In this document: positions 20,061 to 29,759 of the stretch, piece after piece | Numbering within the stretch: the first letter of the stretch is position 1 | How the letters are laid out: every line of letters starts with the position of its first letter | Assembly: GCA_001310555.1 (NCBI GenBank) | Contig: BAXO01000011.1 | Location: 1-64,000 of the forward strand | Length of the DNA: 64,000 nucleotides | Reading direction: 5' to 3' | Source of the DNA: Bacillus sp. JCM 19058 | Lineage (GTDB): Bacteria > Bacillota > Bacilli > Bacillales_H > Bacillaceae_D | Notes under the pieces: model-generated | What the model saw: only the letters and a program-made list of their open reading frames with translations | The model's database searches: none | Told to the model about the DNA's origin: nothing | Translations under genes and position numbers: made by a program

Positions 20061-21898
20061 ATGTATATATTTCGTGCGAAAAATCTTTATAAAGAATGGG
20101 ACGGAAAGGCTCTGTTTACCGATGTAAATCTTGAACTGAAGGAAGGAGAGCATTTGGCTATCTTTGGTTCGAATGGTGTTGGCAAAACGACGCTCTTGAA
20201 CGGGTTGCTTAATCGCTTCTCCTTTGAACGAGGAGTGGTCCAGCGCTTTGTGCCTTTAAGTGAATGGGGAATTCTCGCTCAATCAGTTGGTGATAGCTGT
20301 GAGCAATCGACACTGGAATTCGTACAAGCGGCCGCGTCAGAGCGGTATCGGCTAAAAAAAAGAATTGGAAGCCTTACAAAAACAATTAGAAGGGAACAGC
20401 GACCGTGAAGTTGTCGATAGATATAACCAATGCTACGAACGATTTTTGCAATTGGACGGATATGAGCTTGAGAATGATGCCGAAAGGTGCATGCGGCAAG
20501 TAGAACTGACGCCCACTGTTTGGAGCAATTCGCTCAACAAATTGAGCGGGGGCCAAAAAACACGTGCTCAGCTGGCGCGAATTCTGTTGCAAAAGCCAGC
20601 CTGCGTCGTGATGGATGAGCCGACCAATCATTTGGATCAGGAAACGATCGAATGGCTTGAGACTTGGCTGCAACAGTATACGGGTGCCGTACTGTTTGTC
20701 TCCCATGATCGCTATTTTCTTGATCGGACGGCTCACTCGATTTATGAACTGAATCGTGATGGAGGCAAACGATATTTGGGCGGTTATAGTGATTATCGTC
20801 GGCAAAAGGAGGTTGAAAAACGAACGCAGGAGACTCTTTACAAAAAACAGGAGCAGAAGCGCAAAGAACTACTCGAAACGATACGGCGCTATCAACAATG
20901 GTTTCAGCAAGCGCATAAGTCGGCAGGTCAGAATGACTTTGCGCGTGCGCAAGCAAAAAAGAATGTCTCACGTTTTAAAGCAAAGGAGAAAGAATTGGAA
21001 CGGCTGGAGGGCGAACAGGTACAAAAACCGGGGGAAAATAAACGAATGAAGATGCGATTAGATTCGCAGGAATTTTCCGCAAAAGCCTTGCTGCGACTGG
21101 AAGCAATTCATTTTTCTTATGCAAAACGACCAATATTTGAGCAGCTTAACCTTTCGATAAAACGAGGGGACAGGATGGCGGTAACTGGGCGGAACGGCTC
21201 CGGCAAAACGACATTGCTCAAGCTGTTAATCGGTGAACTGCGACCTACTGCAGGAGAGATAAAGATGAATCCGCAAACGAAAATCGGCTATTTTGCGCAG
21301 GAGCTAGAAAGACTCGAGCAAGGACAAACGATTCTTGACAGCTTTTTGTCGATTCCCGGAATGACACAGACGGAGGCGAGGACTCTTCTAGGAAGTTTTC
21401 TCTTTTCTAGGGATGATGTATTCAAAACGATCGGTACTTTAAGTATGGGAGAAAAGTGCCGAATTGCTTTTCTGAAGCTCTATTTTAGCGATGCTAATTT
21501 ACTTGTGCTCGATGAACCAACAAACTTTCTCGACATCCAGACACGTGAAGTGATGGAAGAGGTTCTCCAATCATACAGCGGAGCGATGGTGCTCGTCTCC
21601 CATGACCGTTACTTATTGGAAAAAAATAGCGAACAGAGTCGTTCATTTGGAAGAAGGTACAATCCTTGATTATCCCGGAAGCTATTACGACTTTTTAGGT
21701 TACAGAAAGCACGGAAAGCCTGAGCTACACGATCAGCTGAAGGAAAACGAACTGAAGCAGCTTGAGCTGAAGCTAACAAATCTGACGGTTGCGGAAGCCG
21801 GGGACGAAAACCAAGAGGAACGCATCACGAAAATAAAGGAATTGAATGAGAGGATCCGTCTGTTAAAGCAAAGTCTGAATCGTGAGGAAGGCAGTTAG
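20061..21898 (+). CDS. ABC-F family ATPase (ribosome protection type), frameshifted
   Basis: Soluble protein with two ABC domains and no membrane part, the ABC-F architecture. Domain 1: Walker A GSNGVGKTT, signature LSGGQKTRAQLA, Walker B CVVMDEPTNHLD. A charged coiled linker of about 80 residues follows (KKQEQKRKELLETIRRY and on). Domain 2: GRNGSGKTT, LSMGEKCRIAFL, LLVLDEPTNFLD. A C-terminal coiled extension ends the protein, about 611 residues. The frame breaks in an 8-A run at 20355-20362 (RLKK into ELEALQKQLEG) and a 7-A run at about 21620 (LLEK into IANRVVHLEEG). Start ATG 20061 follows AGGAGGG. The attenuator-like leader favours an antibiotic-resistance type (VmlR/Lsa/Msr-like), but a housekeeping translation factor is possible. 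Confidence 0.88.
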
Positions 21899-22332
21899 GC
21901 ACAGAGCAAACCTATTAGAAAAAGGGCCAACTTAAACCGAAAAGCTGATGCTGCCGAAGCGGTTAGTCACTCAAGTACTGCATGGGTCAGAACCGCAAAC
22001 GGCTGAGTCAAAGCGTTCAATCACCGACAAAAGGCCCGAATCTCTCGTCAGGAAAACGACATAGTACTATAGTAGTGGGGAATTTTCGTTAGTTTCGACA
22101 TAGCTTTATAAACGAAATAGTAGCTGTTTTTATCTAGCCTAATTGAAAAGGTCTTAGTCCTCTCTTTGTCGCGAAGGTGGGATTTGGCAATCAGGTGGTG
22201 AAAAGCCTTCACCTGATTGTTCATTTTTTTTTGCATGTTGGAACGAAAATATTTGCGTTGTGCTCTAGGTTCTGTCCCTGATTGCTTCTTACAAACTTAA
22301 AGCAATAGACGAATAGTACTTCCTTGTTTTCA
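21899..22332. other. Intergenic stretch
   Basis: No credible gene. A minus-strand frame at 22048-22236 is explained by the terminator hairpin it spans. The only clear element is that terminator at 22188-22232. Confidence 0.5.
22188..22232 (+). terminator. Rho-independent terminator
   Basis: CAATCAGGTG (22188-22197) and CACCTGATTG (22210-22219) form a perfect 10-bp stem followed by TTCA and eight T. It is 290 bp after the ABC-F stop, so it is either the distal end of that transcript or closes something unseen. Confidence 0.65.
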
Positions 22333-22360
22333 TTGACTTCCAAGGTTGTCCAAGTATAAT
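22333..22360 (+). promoter_or_regulatory. Predicted sigma-A promoter of the D-amino-acid locus regulator
   Basis: TTGACT (22333-22338) and TATAAT (22355-22360) are 16 bp apart, about 40 bp before the regulator's start. Confidence 0.7.
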
Positions 22361-22401
22361 AACAATAAAATTAACTTTATTCAGAAAAAAAGGTGTATAC
22401 A

Positions 22402-23057
22402 TTGGAAAAAATCAAGGACGAAATGGAGTTCTTAACCTCATTAATTAAAGGAATAGCCGCTCAATTTGGAGATAATTGCGAAGTGGTACTGCATGATCTA
22501 ACGGGTGGGTATGAGAGTACAATCGTAGCCATTGAAAACTCTGCTATTACCGGACGAAGCGTAGGAGACTGTGGCAGTAATCTCGGACTAGAGGTATTAC
22601 GGGGAACGGAAGGAGCTGGCGACAGATACAATTACGTGACTCAAACGAAGGATGGGAAAATTTTACGTTCCACGTCGGTCTATATTAAAAACAGTAAAGA
22701 GGAAGTCATTGGCTGTGTCTGTATTAACCTGGACATCTCAGACTTAATTATGGCTGAAAATACAATAAAGTCTTTAACGATGCATAGTTTAAACCAAGAG
22801 GTGAAGGAGGTTTTTGTCAATAACGTAAACGATCTGTTGGATTATTTACTTAATGATTGTCAAAAGGAAATAGGAAAGCCTGTATCGCACATGACGAAAC
22901 AAGAGAAAAAGAAAGCGATCGGTTTCTTAGACACGAAGGGAGCTTTTTTTGATTAAAAAAGCAGGCGATCGCGTTTGTCAGTTTTTTGATATATCAAAGT
23001 TTACGTTATACAATTACCTTGACGAAATCAGGGTTCAATCAATGAACGATAAATAAA
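22402..23057 (+). CDS. YheO/DauR-type PAS-HTH transcriptional regulator, frameshifted
   Basis: DNA-binding regulator of the YheO-PAS plus HTH_22 family, to which the D-arginine utilisation repressor DauR belongs. The N-terminal PAS-like part reads IAAQFGDNCEVVLHDL and CVCINLDIS; the C-terminal helix-turn-helix reads KAGDRVCQFFDISKFTLYNYLDEIR. The frame breaks in a 7-T run at about 22945-22951 (KGAF into LIKKAGDR). Joined length is about 218 residues, normal. TTG 22402 is taken as start with AAAGGTG before it; GTG 22393 is an alternative. It heads a symporter and D-amino-acid enzyme genes, so it probably senses a D-amino acid or derivative. Confidence 0.82.
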
Positions 23058-23157
23058 AGTGCTTGGCTACTAGCCATTCTCCATCCTTAAAAAGTAAAAC
23101 AAGCTACCTAGTATAGCTAAGAAATGCTAGGCAGAAATTTGCTAAGAAATAGAAAGA

Positions 23158-23202
23158 AGCTTCCCCTGTGTTAACAAGATTTGACCCAGGGGAGGCTCTT
23201 TG
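23158..23202 (+). terminator. Rho-independent terminator after the PAS-HTH regulator
   Basis: AGCTTCCCCTG (23158-23168) pairs with CAGGGGAGGCT (23187-23197, one G-U pair), followed by CTTT. It separates the regulator from the symporter gene. Confidence 0.6.
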
Positions 23203-23658
23203 GCTATTAGTGCTGAATTTATCGTACCTCTTCAGGTTTCTTGACGAGCTCATTCGTGCTTTTTGAGAAAGTGATTTGTTCTTTTTAAATCACAAGTGTA
23301 AGCAACAATTTAAATTTCTGCTTTTCAAATGAAAGGAAATATGGTTAAATAAAAACCATAAAAAAAATTAATTTTATATAAAAAAATTTTAATTAATAAA
23401 AGCAATTGCAGCAGTATGATAATTCGTAATGCTCCAATCAATCCATAAACAGCTTATAGAATTTTATGGTGAGTTTAACAGACCGTAATGTCAAAAAAAA
23501 TGAAAGCGTTTGACTCGATGGTGTTTGTGACCGTGTTTATTTGTTGAAAGCTATTAAAGCAAATAACCTTTATCCTTGCTTTACGCGCGGGACGAAGTGG
23601 CGTAACGAAAGTGTATACAGGAATAAACGAATAAACAATTGAGTAGGAGGTAGGAAGT
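23203..23658. other. Regulatory intergenic region before the symporter gene
   Basis: AT-rich 450 bp without a gene. TGAAAGCGTTTGAC at 23501-23514 resembles a cre box in its first ten bases, suggesting carbon control of the downstream operon. No confident -35/-10 pair was picked out. Confidence 0.4.
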
Positions 23659-25138
23659 ATGACAAGTGCGCAATTGACTTATTTAACTGTTTTTCTCGTA
23701 TTTATTCTTGCTATGATATTGGTAGGAATACTCGTCTCGAGGAAGAATAAAAGTGGAGAGGACTTCCTCATGGCAGGTCGAGGGCTTACACTACCCTTGC
23801 TTGTCGGAACAACAATTGCCACGCTTGTCGGGACCGGTTCCAGCATGGGAGCAGTCGGATTTGCATTTGAAAACGGCTGGGCGGGTGCGCTTTATGGTGT
23901 TGGCGGCTCACTTGGGATGATTCTTCTTTTCGTTCTTTTTGCAGATGTGAGAAAATATAATTTTATGACTTTTTCTGAGGAATTGAGCTTTTATTACGGT
24001 GCTAATAAGCTTATTAAAGGAGTCACTTCTGTCTTGATGTACATAGCCTCTATCGGCTGGCTCGGAGCACATATTTTAGGCGGTAGCCTCTACTTATCTT
24101 GGATCACTGGACTGGAGCCGCTTTATGCAAAAATGCTGACTGCTTTGGGCTTTGCGGCCTATACGTTAATCGGTGGCTATTTGGCAGTTGTCTATACGGA
24201 TACGATTCAGGGGATTATTTTGTTTTTGGGCTTTATTTTACTAACCGTATTGTCAATTCAAAAAAATCGGAGGACTAAGTGAGGTTACTAGTGGTGTAAC
24301 AAATGAAATGGCTTCCTTTCTTGGAATCGGACAAATGGGGGTCATACCTGCTTTCCTTGTCAGTAGTCATCGCAATTGGTGTTCTCGCCACGCCATCGTA
24401 CCGCCATAGAATTTATACGAGTGATAGCATTGCTACGGTAAAGCGCGGCTTCTTTATCACCGCTGTTCTTTTTGCGATATTTTCCTTTTTTTCCTTCCAT
24501 TATCGGTATGTCAGCGTATAATCTCAATCCTGAGATGGCTTCAGAATTTGCCTTTCCGTTTTTGGCAACAGAGGTTTTTCCTCTCTGGATTGGCGCGATT
24601 GTTTTAATTTCCGGTTTAAGCGCGACGATGTCTTCTGGAAGCTCTGACTTTATTACGGCCGTAACGATACTTTTGCGGGATGTTTTCCAGGCTTTCACTG
24701 GGAAATTACCAAAGAAGGAGCATATGATTGCCTATTCAAGACTGTCACTGCTCGCTACTCTTTTTCTCGCCTTCCTGTTTACGTTAGGTACAAACAACAT
24801 TATTTCTTACATTTCGAACTTTGTCTCTACTGTCATGTCAGGCATATTCATAACGGCATTGTTGGGGAAATTTTGGTCGCGTGCAACTTGGCAAGGAGGA
24901 TTTGCCAGCATAATAGGCGGATCCGTCACCTCCTTCATCATATTAGCAAGTGATCACTACTTGACGTTCTGGGGGAATCCGGTTTTGCCCTCGCTATTTG
25001 TTGCTCTTGTCGCAGGGGTTGTCGTCAGCTTATTGACACCAAAAAAATATCGTCACAGATAAGCAAGCATTGGCCGCTTTGTCCGAGGAGCGATCGGTTG
25101 TCGATGAAGGGACGACAAAGGATTCCTTCACCTTGTAA
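23659..25138 (+). CDS. Sodium:solute symporter (SSS family), frameshifted
   Basis: Membrane symporter of the sodium/solute (SSS, PutP/PanF-like) family, probably importing D-amino acids or their N-acyl forms in this context. It begins with the family's FLVFILAMILVGILVSRKNKSGEDFLMAGRGL, then GTTIATLVGTGSSMGAVGFAF and YTDTIQGIILFLGF. Frame changes occur in a 7-A run at about 24260 and a 7-T run at about 24486. A last one in a 7-A run at about 25037 extends the tail past an apparent stop at 25062 to DEGTTKDSFTL, ending at 25138. Joined length is about 490 residues with 12-13 helices. Start ATG 23659 follows GGAGGTAGG. Confidence 0.85.
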
Positions 25139-25267
25139 GAAAAGAGATTATAAAGGGCTCTTCACCTTATAAGTCATAGATTAAAAGGGTGTAAAGAAAC
25201 GCTAGCCCTGTAGAAAAAGCGATGGGCTGAGAAAAATCGTCCGCCCTACCGAAGAAAGGAGAATAAT

Positions 25268-26353
25268 GTGGATACACCGTTCGTACAGATTGACGAAACG
25301 AAGATGAAACACAATATTAACGAAATGGCAAGCATCGCAAACCAAGCGGGGGTCGTGCTTCGTCCCCACGTTAAAACTCATAAAATTCCTGAAATCGCCG
25401 CGATGCAGATCGAGGCAGGAGCTGTGGGGATTACCGTTGCCAAAACGACAGAAGCAGAAGTTATGGCTGCACATGGGATCGACAATATTTTTATCGCATT
25501 TCCAATTATAGCGAAGGAAAAGCTTGATAGACTACTAGCTTTAAATCAAAAAAATCAATCTTATTGTCGGCGTTGATAGCGTTGAAGGTGCGGGTATACT
25601 TTCCGATTATTTCAAAGAAAATGAACAACAGATTCAAGTTCGACTGGAAATTGATACTGGACTAAGAAGAACGGGGGTTCTTTATGAACAGGCGCTCAAG
25701 CTCGCATCACATATCGCTACACTCCCTCACCTTCAGTTGACGGGAATCTATACTTATAGAGGTGCGATGCTCAATAAAAAACCGACCATGGATGTGGCGG
25801 CGGCTGGCTGGGAAGAAGGTGAGCTCATGGTCGAATTAGCACAATCGCTTCGCAAAAACGGAATCCCGATCAGAGATATTAGTGTAGGTTCGACGCCAAC
25901 AGCCCCATATGCGGCAAAGGTTAAAGGTGTAACAGAAGTCAGGCCGGGAACGTACGTCTTCAATGATAGAATGCAGGCTAGGTTTGGTGTTTGCGAGCTT
26001 GAGGATTGTGCGGCCAAAGTTATATCGACGATTATTAGCACTCCGTCTGAAGATTTGATTATTATTGACGGTGGCAGTAAAACCTTTGCAACCGATGTTC
26101 AACCTGGCACTGCTCCGCTTGAGCTTGTAGCTTCGGTCATATTGTTAATAGCCCTGAGGCTGTTCTAGAGCGCCTTTCAGAGGAGCATGGAATGATTCAA
26201 CTCAGCCAACCACACTCGTTTAAAGTAGGAGATCAGCTTGAGATTATTCCGAATCATATTTGCTCGACAATTAATCTTCACGAGTCTGTTTACATGCAGG
26301 CTGGAAAGCAACGAACAAAGCTCGCGGTAGCAGCCAGAGGGAAAATACAATAG
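25268..26353 (+). CDS. D-serine dehydratase / D-threonine aldolase-type PLP enzyme, frameshifted
   Basis: Fold-type III PLP enzyme of the alanine-racemase N-terminal plus D-Ser dehydratase-like C-terminal family. The PLP lysine lies in VVLRPHVKTHK near residue 38. The zinc-binding C-terminal site is seen in IIPNHICSTINLHES, where His and Cys bind the metal in D-threonine aldolase and DSD. Such enzymes either dehydrate D-serine or D-threo-hydroxyaspartate, or cleave D-threonine to glycine and acetaldehyde. The frame changes in a 7-A run at about 25549-25555 and near 26133 (PLELV into IVNSPEAVLERL). Joined length is about 362 residues, normal. Start GTG 25268 follows AAAGGAG. The linked RidA gene favours an enzyme that releases enamine intermediates. 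Confidence 0.85.
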
Positions 26354-26369
26354 TGGGAGGCTGTGCAAA

Positions 26370-27980
26370 ATGCTGGATCTCGTAATTAAGAACGGCCGCA
26401 TTGTTGATGGGACGGGGAGTCCGTGGTTTATCGGAGATGTCGGCATAAAGAATGGACAGATCACGCATGTCGGAAGAGTTGAGCTAGAAAGTCAGGAAAT
26501 CATTGATGCGAAACGTCAAGTCATTTCACCAGGGTTTATTGATGGGCATTCCCATTCTGATCTCCTTGTTGTTGATAATCCTCAGCTCGATATTAAGCTT
26601 CAGCAAGGAGTGACGACAGAAGTTGTCGGGAATTGTGGCTTGGCACCAGCCCATTTGTCGAAGGAAAGCAAAAGTTACTGCAACAGTACATTGGGCCTGT
26701 TATCGGTCAAACGACAAAACCGTGGACATGGTCGAGTATTGAAGAGTATATTCAAACCTTGGTTAGGTCAGACATATCAGAAAATGTCGCAACGTACGTT
26801 GCTCATGGAGCTCTGCGGATAGCAGTGATGGGATTTGAAAACCGCCCGGCGACAAAGGCGGAGCTCGCACAAATGAAACACTTGCTGGAAGAGGGAATGA
26901 AGGCAGGGGCGATTGGCCTTTCTATCGGTTTGCTTTATTCGCCAGGACGCTATTCTTCAAAAGAGGAATTGGCTGAATTATGTGAAGTGTTACCTGCATA
27001 CAACGGGTTATTTTCGACACATATTCGGGGAGAAGGAAACCATTTAATCGAATCGATTCAGGAGGTCATTTGGATAGCTGAGAAGGCAGGAATCTCTTTA
27101 CATATTAGCCATCTCAAGGCGGCTGGGAAGCGAAATTGGGGCTTAGTTTCTCAAGCATTGGAAATGATTGAGGATAGTCGGGCGAGAGGGTTTGATGTAA
27201 CCTGTGACGTTTACCCGTATGAAGCAGGTTCAACGATGCTTTCAACCGTACTTCCGCCGTGGACACTGGAAGGAGGAATGGAGCAATGCCTTGAACGCCT
27301 ATCTCAACCTGATGTCAGAGAGCGTATTAAGCAGGAACTGAGCGTGGAGCAGGAGGACTGGGATAATCTTGTTGCTTCGACCGGTTGGGATAGTGTCATC
27401 ATTTCAGCCGTCTCTCCGAAAAACGAGCACCTTGAAGGCGAAAGCATTGCTTCGATCAGTGAACGCCTTGGGAAAGACCCATGTGAAACTGTCCTTGATT
27501 TGTTGCTGCAGGAGGACGGGAATGTATCGATTGTCTTTTTCCATATGGCGAATGAGGATGTTGAGCACGTGTTACAGTCAGATTATTCTTTAATAATTTC
27601 TGACAGTCTAGGCTGCTCGACTGGAAAACCGCATCCGCGTACCTATGGTACCTTTCCACGGATCTTCGATACGTATGTTCGCGAAAAAAAAGACTTTATC
27701 GCTTGAACAGGCAATTCGCAAGGTGACATCATTTCCGGCACAACGATTTCTGTTAGGTAATCGCGGATTGCTAAAGCCTGGATATGCCGCCGATCTAACG
27801 ATATTTAATCCAGAAACAATCAAGGCGACAGCGACGTATCAGAACCCGATTCAATATCCGACTGGAATTGATTATGTATTTGTCAACGGTGTAAAAACAA
27901 TTAGCCAAAACGAGAATTTACAAACGAATCATGGAACTGTAATAAAGGCACAGCGAACATTACAATGCTCGTGTCAATGA
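26370..27980 (+). CDS. N-acyl-D-amino-acid deacylase (D-aminoacylase), frameshifted
   Basis: Zinc amidohydrolase that removes acyl groups from N-acyl-D-amino acids. Metal motif GFIDGHSHSD (His 60 and 62), the family cysteine in VVGNCG, then HIRGEG, HISHLKAAGKRNWG and the catalytic Asp in SDSLG are all present in order. The C-terminal part has ALTS-like EQAIRKVTSFPAQRFLLGNRG and GYAADLTIFNPE, the amidohydrolase closing beta-domain. The frame changes near 26650 (GNCGLAPA into PFVEGKQKLL) and in an 8-A run at about 27686-27693 (YVREKK into TLSLEQAIR). Joined length is about 536 residues, normal. Start ATG 26370 follows GGGAGG, 17 bp after the preceding gene, so the two are one operon. Confidence 0.9.
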
Positions 27981-27999
27981 AAATGAGGAGTGTCAAACA

Positions 28000-28464
28000 A
28001 TGTCTGCAGAACAAAACTTAAAAAAACTTAAAGATTGAGCTACCAGCTCCAAGTAAACCGAAATTCGTATATGTTCCTTGCAAGCGAACCGGGAATCTTA
28101 TCTATACCTCAGGGCAGGACTGCGCAAAAATGGTGAATTGGTTTATGAGGGGAAGCTTGGGCGGGATCTATCGATCGAAGAAGGACAAAAAGCAGCCGAA
28201 ATCGCTGTAATTAATTGCTTGTCAGTCATTCGTGCAGAGATCGGTAGCTTGGACAACATTAAGCAGGTGGTCAAAATGCTCGCTTTTGTCAATTCGGCAC
28301 CGGGGTTTTCTGATCAGCCATACGTCATAAACGGTGCCTCTGAATTGTTAGAAAAGGTGCTCGGAGACAAAGGCAAGCATGCTCGCTCAGCGATTGGCAC
28401 AAGTGAGCTTCCGTTTGATACTCCAGTAGAAATCGAAATGATTGTCGAAATAGAGGAATCGTAA
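28000..28464 (+). CDS. RidA family deaminase, frameshifted
   Basis: Small trimeric RidA/YjgF-type protein that hydrolyses reactive enamines and imines such as 2-aminoacrylate, which PLP dehydratases release. Joined length is about 154 residues, longer than E. coli RidA and like the YjgF/Atu1953-type subgroup. Start ATG 28000 follows GAGGAG. The frame changes in a 7-A run at about 28019-28025 (MSAEQNLK into NLKIELPAPSK) and near 28125 (TSGQDCA into KNGELVYEGKLG). The C-terminal half is intact: KQVVKMLAFVNSAPGF, then KHARSAIGTSELPFDTPVEIEM, whose Arg in ARSAIG binds the substrate carboxylate. It lies 19 bp after the D-aminoacylase gene, in the same operon. Confidence 0.88.
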
Positions 28465-28496
28465 AAGAGCGGTTTTACATCAATCGAACAAAAAGT

Positions 28497-28536
28497 AACG
28501 AGTGTGATATCAAAGTATTTCGCACTCGTTTTCTTT
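28497..28536 (+). terminator. Rho-independent terminator of the D-amino-acid operon
   Basis: AACGAGTG (28497-28504) and CACTCGTT (28523-28530) form the stem, followed by TTCTTT. Confidence 0.75.
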
Positions 28537-28906
28537 CGAGATATTTAAAGAAAGTATAAAAATTTGGATTGAAGTTCTCTCATTTAGCATTCAGCATTGT
28601 CACGTCCAGTCCAATCGCCCAGCGACGAGCGAACTTCCTCCGTTTCTGTACGAACAGTCAACATCAGTTCCTTCTATCACGCAATTGTTGCCCTTATTTC
28701 CGCAACGCCGTCCAGTTTTTCCAGTGCTAAAGGGCGCTCTGCACTTTTGGCATAATGGTCAATCCTTAAACGGGGCCATTAACTGCAATCATTCGTCAAA
28801 AAGGTGTCACAACCGATCAACACACGAGAGAGGGATTAGAGTCAGTCAAACAGAATAAGCTATAAAATAGAAATCAAAATGCATGGCTGATAAAGGAGGG
28901 TAACAT
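28537..28906. other. Intergenic stretch
   Basis: No gene seen on either strand and no strong repeats. The ribosome site AAAGGAGGG at 28892-28900 belongs to the cupin gene. Confidence 0.4.
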
Positions 28907-29437
28907 ATGAACGATTGTCCTATTGGACAACAGCTTGTTCATCCTGACGGGAGCACGGTGACCTTACTGGACAAAGGAACAGAGCAGGCGGGACCATTTC
29001 TCAAGGTTGAGCATCGGATGACAAAGGCAAAGGCTGTCAACGGTCCTCACTGGCATCCTGTTTTGAAAGAGACTTTCACTGTCAAGGAAGGACATATGCG
29101 ATTTTTAGTAGATGGTCGGGAAAGCATTCTCAGTGCTGGCGAACAGCTGACTATCTGGCCAGAACAAGTTCACCAGTTTTGGAATATTAGTGACTCAGGC
29201 TTGGTTGCCATACACAAGATTAGTCCTCCGGGCAAGCACTGGGAAATGTTCCAATTAATCCATAAGCTAGAATGCGAAGGTAAAATGAATAAGAAGGGTA
29301 TCCCGACGAACCCTCTTTGGGTTGGGCTTGCTTGGGAACATATGGACGGCTTTCTTGCTGGCCCTCCGAAAATGCTCCAAAAGGTTTTCTTGGGTGGACT
29401 TGCTTCAATGGCTAAACGATTCGGTTACCGTATTTAA
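28907..29437 (+). CDS. Cupin-domain protein
   Basis: Single-domain beta-barrel of the cupin superfamily, 176 residues, unbroken. Metal ligands are readable: NGPHWHPVLKE (His 48, His 50, Glu 55) and the second motif His in PEQVHQFWN. The C-terminal 60 residues (GIPTNPLWVGLAWEHMDGFLAGPP and on) form a helical extension seen in cupins of Bacillota and Actinobacteria of unknown activity. Start ATG 28907 has AAAGGAGGG 6 bases upstream. It stands alone between a terminator and the c-di-AMP riboswitch, so it is likely monocistronic. It may be a dioxygenase, isomerase or binding protein. Confidence 0.8.
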   Translation: MNDCPIGQQLVHPDGSTVTLLDKGTEQAGPFLKVEHRMTKAKAVNGPHWHPVLKETFTVKEGHMRFLVDGRESILSAGEQLTIWPEQVHQFWNISDSGLVAIHKISPPGKHWEMFQLIHKLECEGKMNKKGIPTNPLWVGLAWEHMDGFLAGPPKMLQKVFLGGLASMAKRFGYRI

Positions 29438-29472
29438 AAAAACGTTTGTAGAAAAAGGAAGACAAATAGTAG

Positions 29473-29500
29473 TTGACAAAAAATAATTAAGGATTACATT
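29473..29500 (+). promoter_or_regulatory. Predicted sigma-A promoter for the riboswitch transcript
   Basis: TTGACA (29473-29478) and TACATT (29495-29500) are 16 bp apart, about 30 bp before the riboswitch. Confidence 0.65.
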
Positions 29501-29528
29501 GTATGTTGATCAAAGAAAAAATATACCT

Positions 29529-29682
29529 TTTATTCGCTGAATCTTGCAAGAGCGGGGGAACCATTCGGACAGAAGCTTCTGTCTTGGGGTGAATCTTATT
29601 CGAAAATAAGAGGGGATACTCTCCGTCCCTAATCCGACAGCTAACCTCGTAAGCGTTGATTACTTTTTGAGAGAAAGGTCTG
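29529..29682 (+). ncRNA. c-di-AMP riboswitch (ydaO/yuaA type)
   Basis: The conserved ydaO-yuaA blocks are present in order: CGCTGAATC, GCGGGGGAACCA (about 29552-29563), TTGGGGTGAATC (29584-29595), the ACTCTCCGTCCC segment, AATCCGACAGCTAACCTCGT (29631-29650) and a closing GAGAGAAAGG. This RNA binds cyclic di-AMP and turns off potassium-uptake and cell-wall genes in Bacillota. The downstream potassium-channel regulator gene is its classic target. A terminator follows, so ligand binding would end transcription. Confidence 0.9.
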
Positions 29683-29690
29683 AATAAAGC

Positions 29691-29725
29691 AAGAGGACCG
29701 TTCTTTTAGTGGTGGTCTTTTTTTG
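29691..29725 (+). terminator. Terminator in the riboswitch expression platform
   Basis: GAGGACC near 29692-29698 pairs with GGTCTTT near 29714-29720 (two G-U pairs), followed by more T. It ends about 35 bp before the KtrA-type start. Confidence 0.6.
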
Positions 29726-29759
29726 TTGTGCACGTATCGTCAAAAAGGGGCTGGATAAA

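Noticed and set aside
20386..20971. Long minus-strand frames inside the ABC-F gene
   Set aside because: They are reverse shadows of the Walker B and linker coding sequence; the plus-strand protein has all ABC motifs.
22048..22236. 62-codon minus-strand frame
   Set aside because: Its first third is the stem-loop and T-tract of the terminator at 22188-22232; no ribosome site and no similarity.
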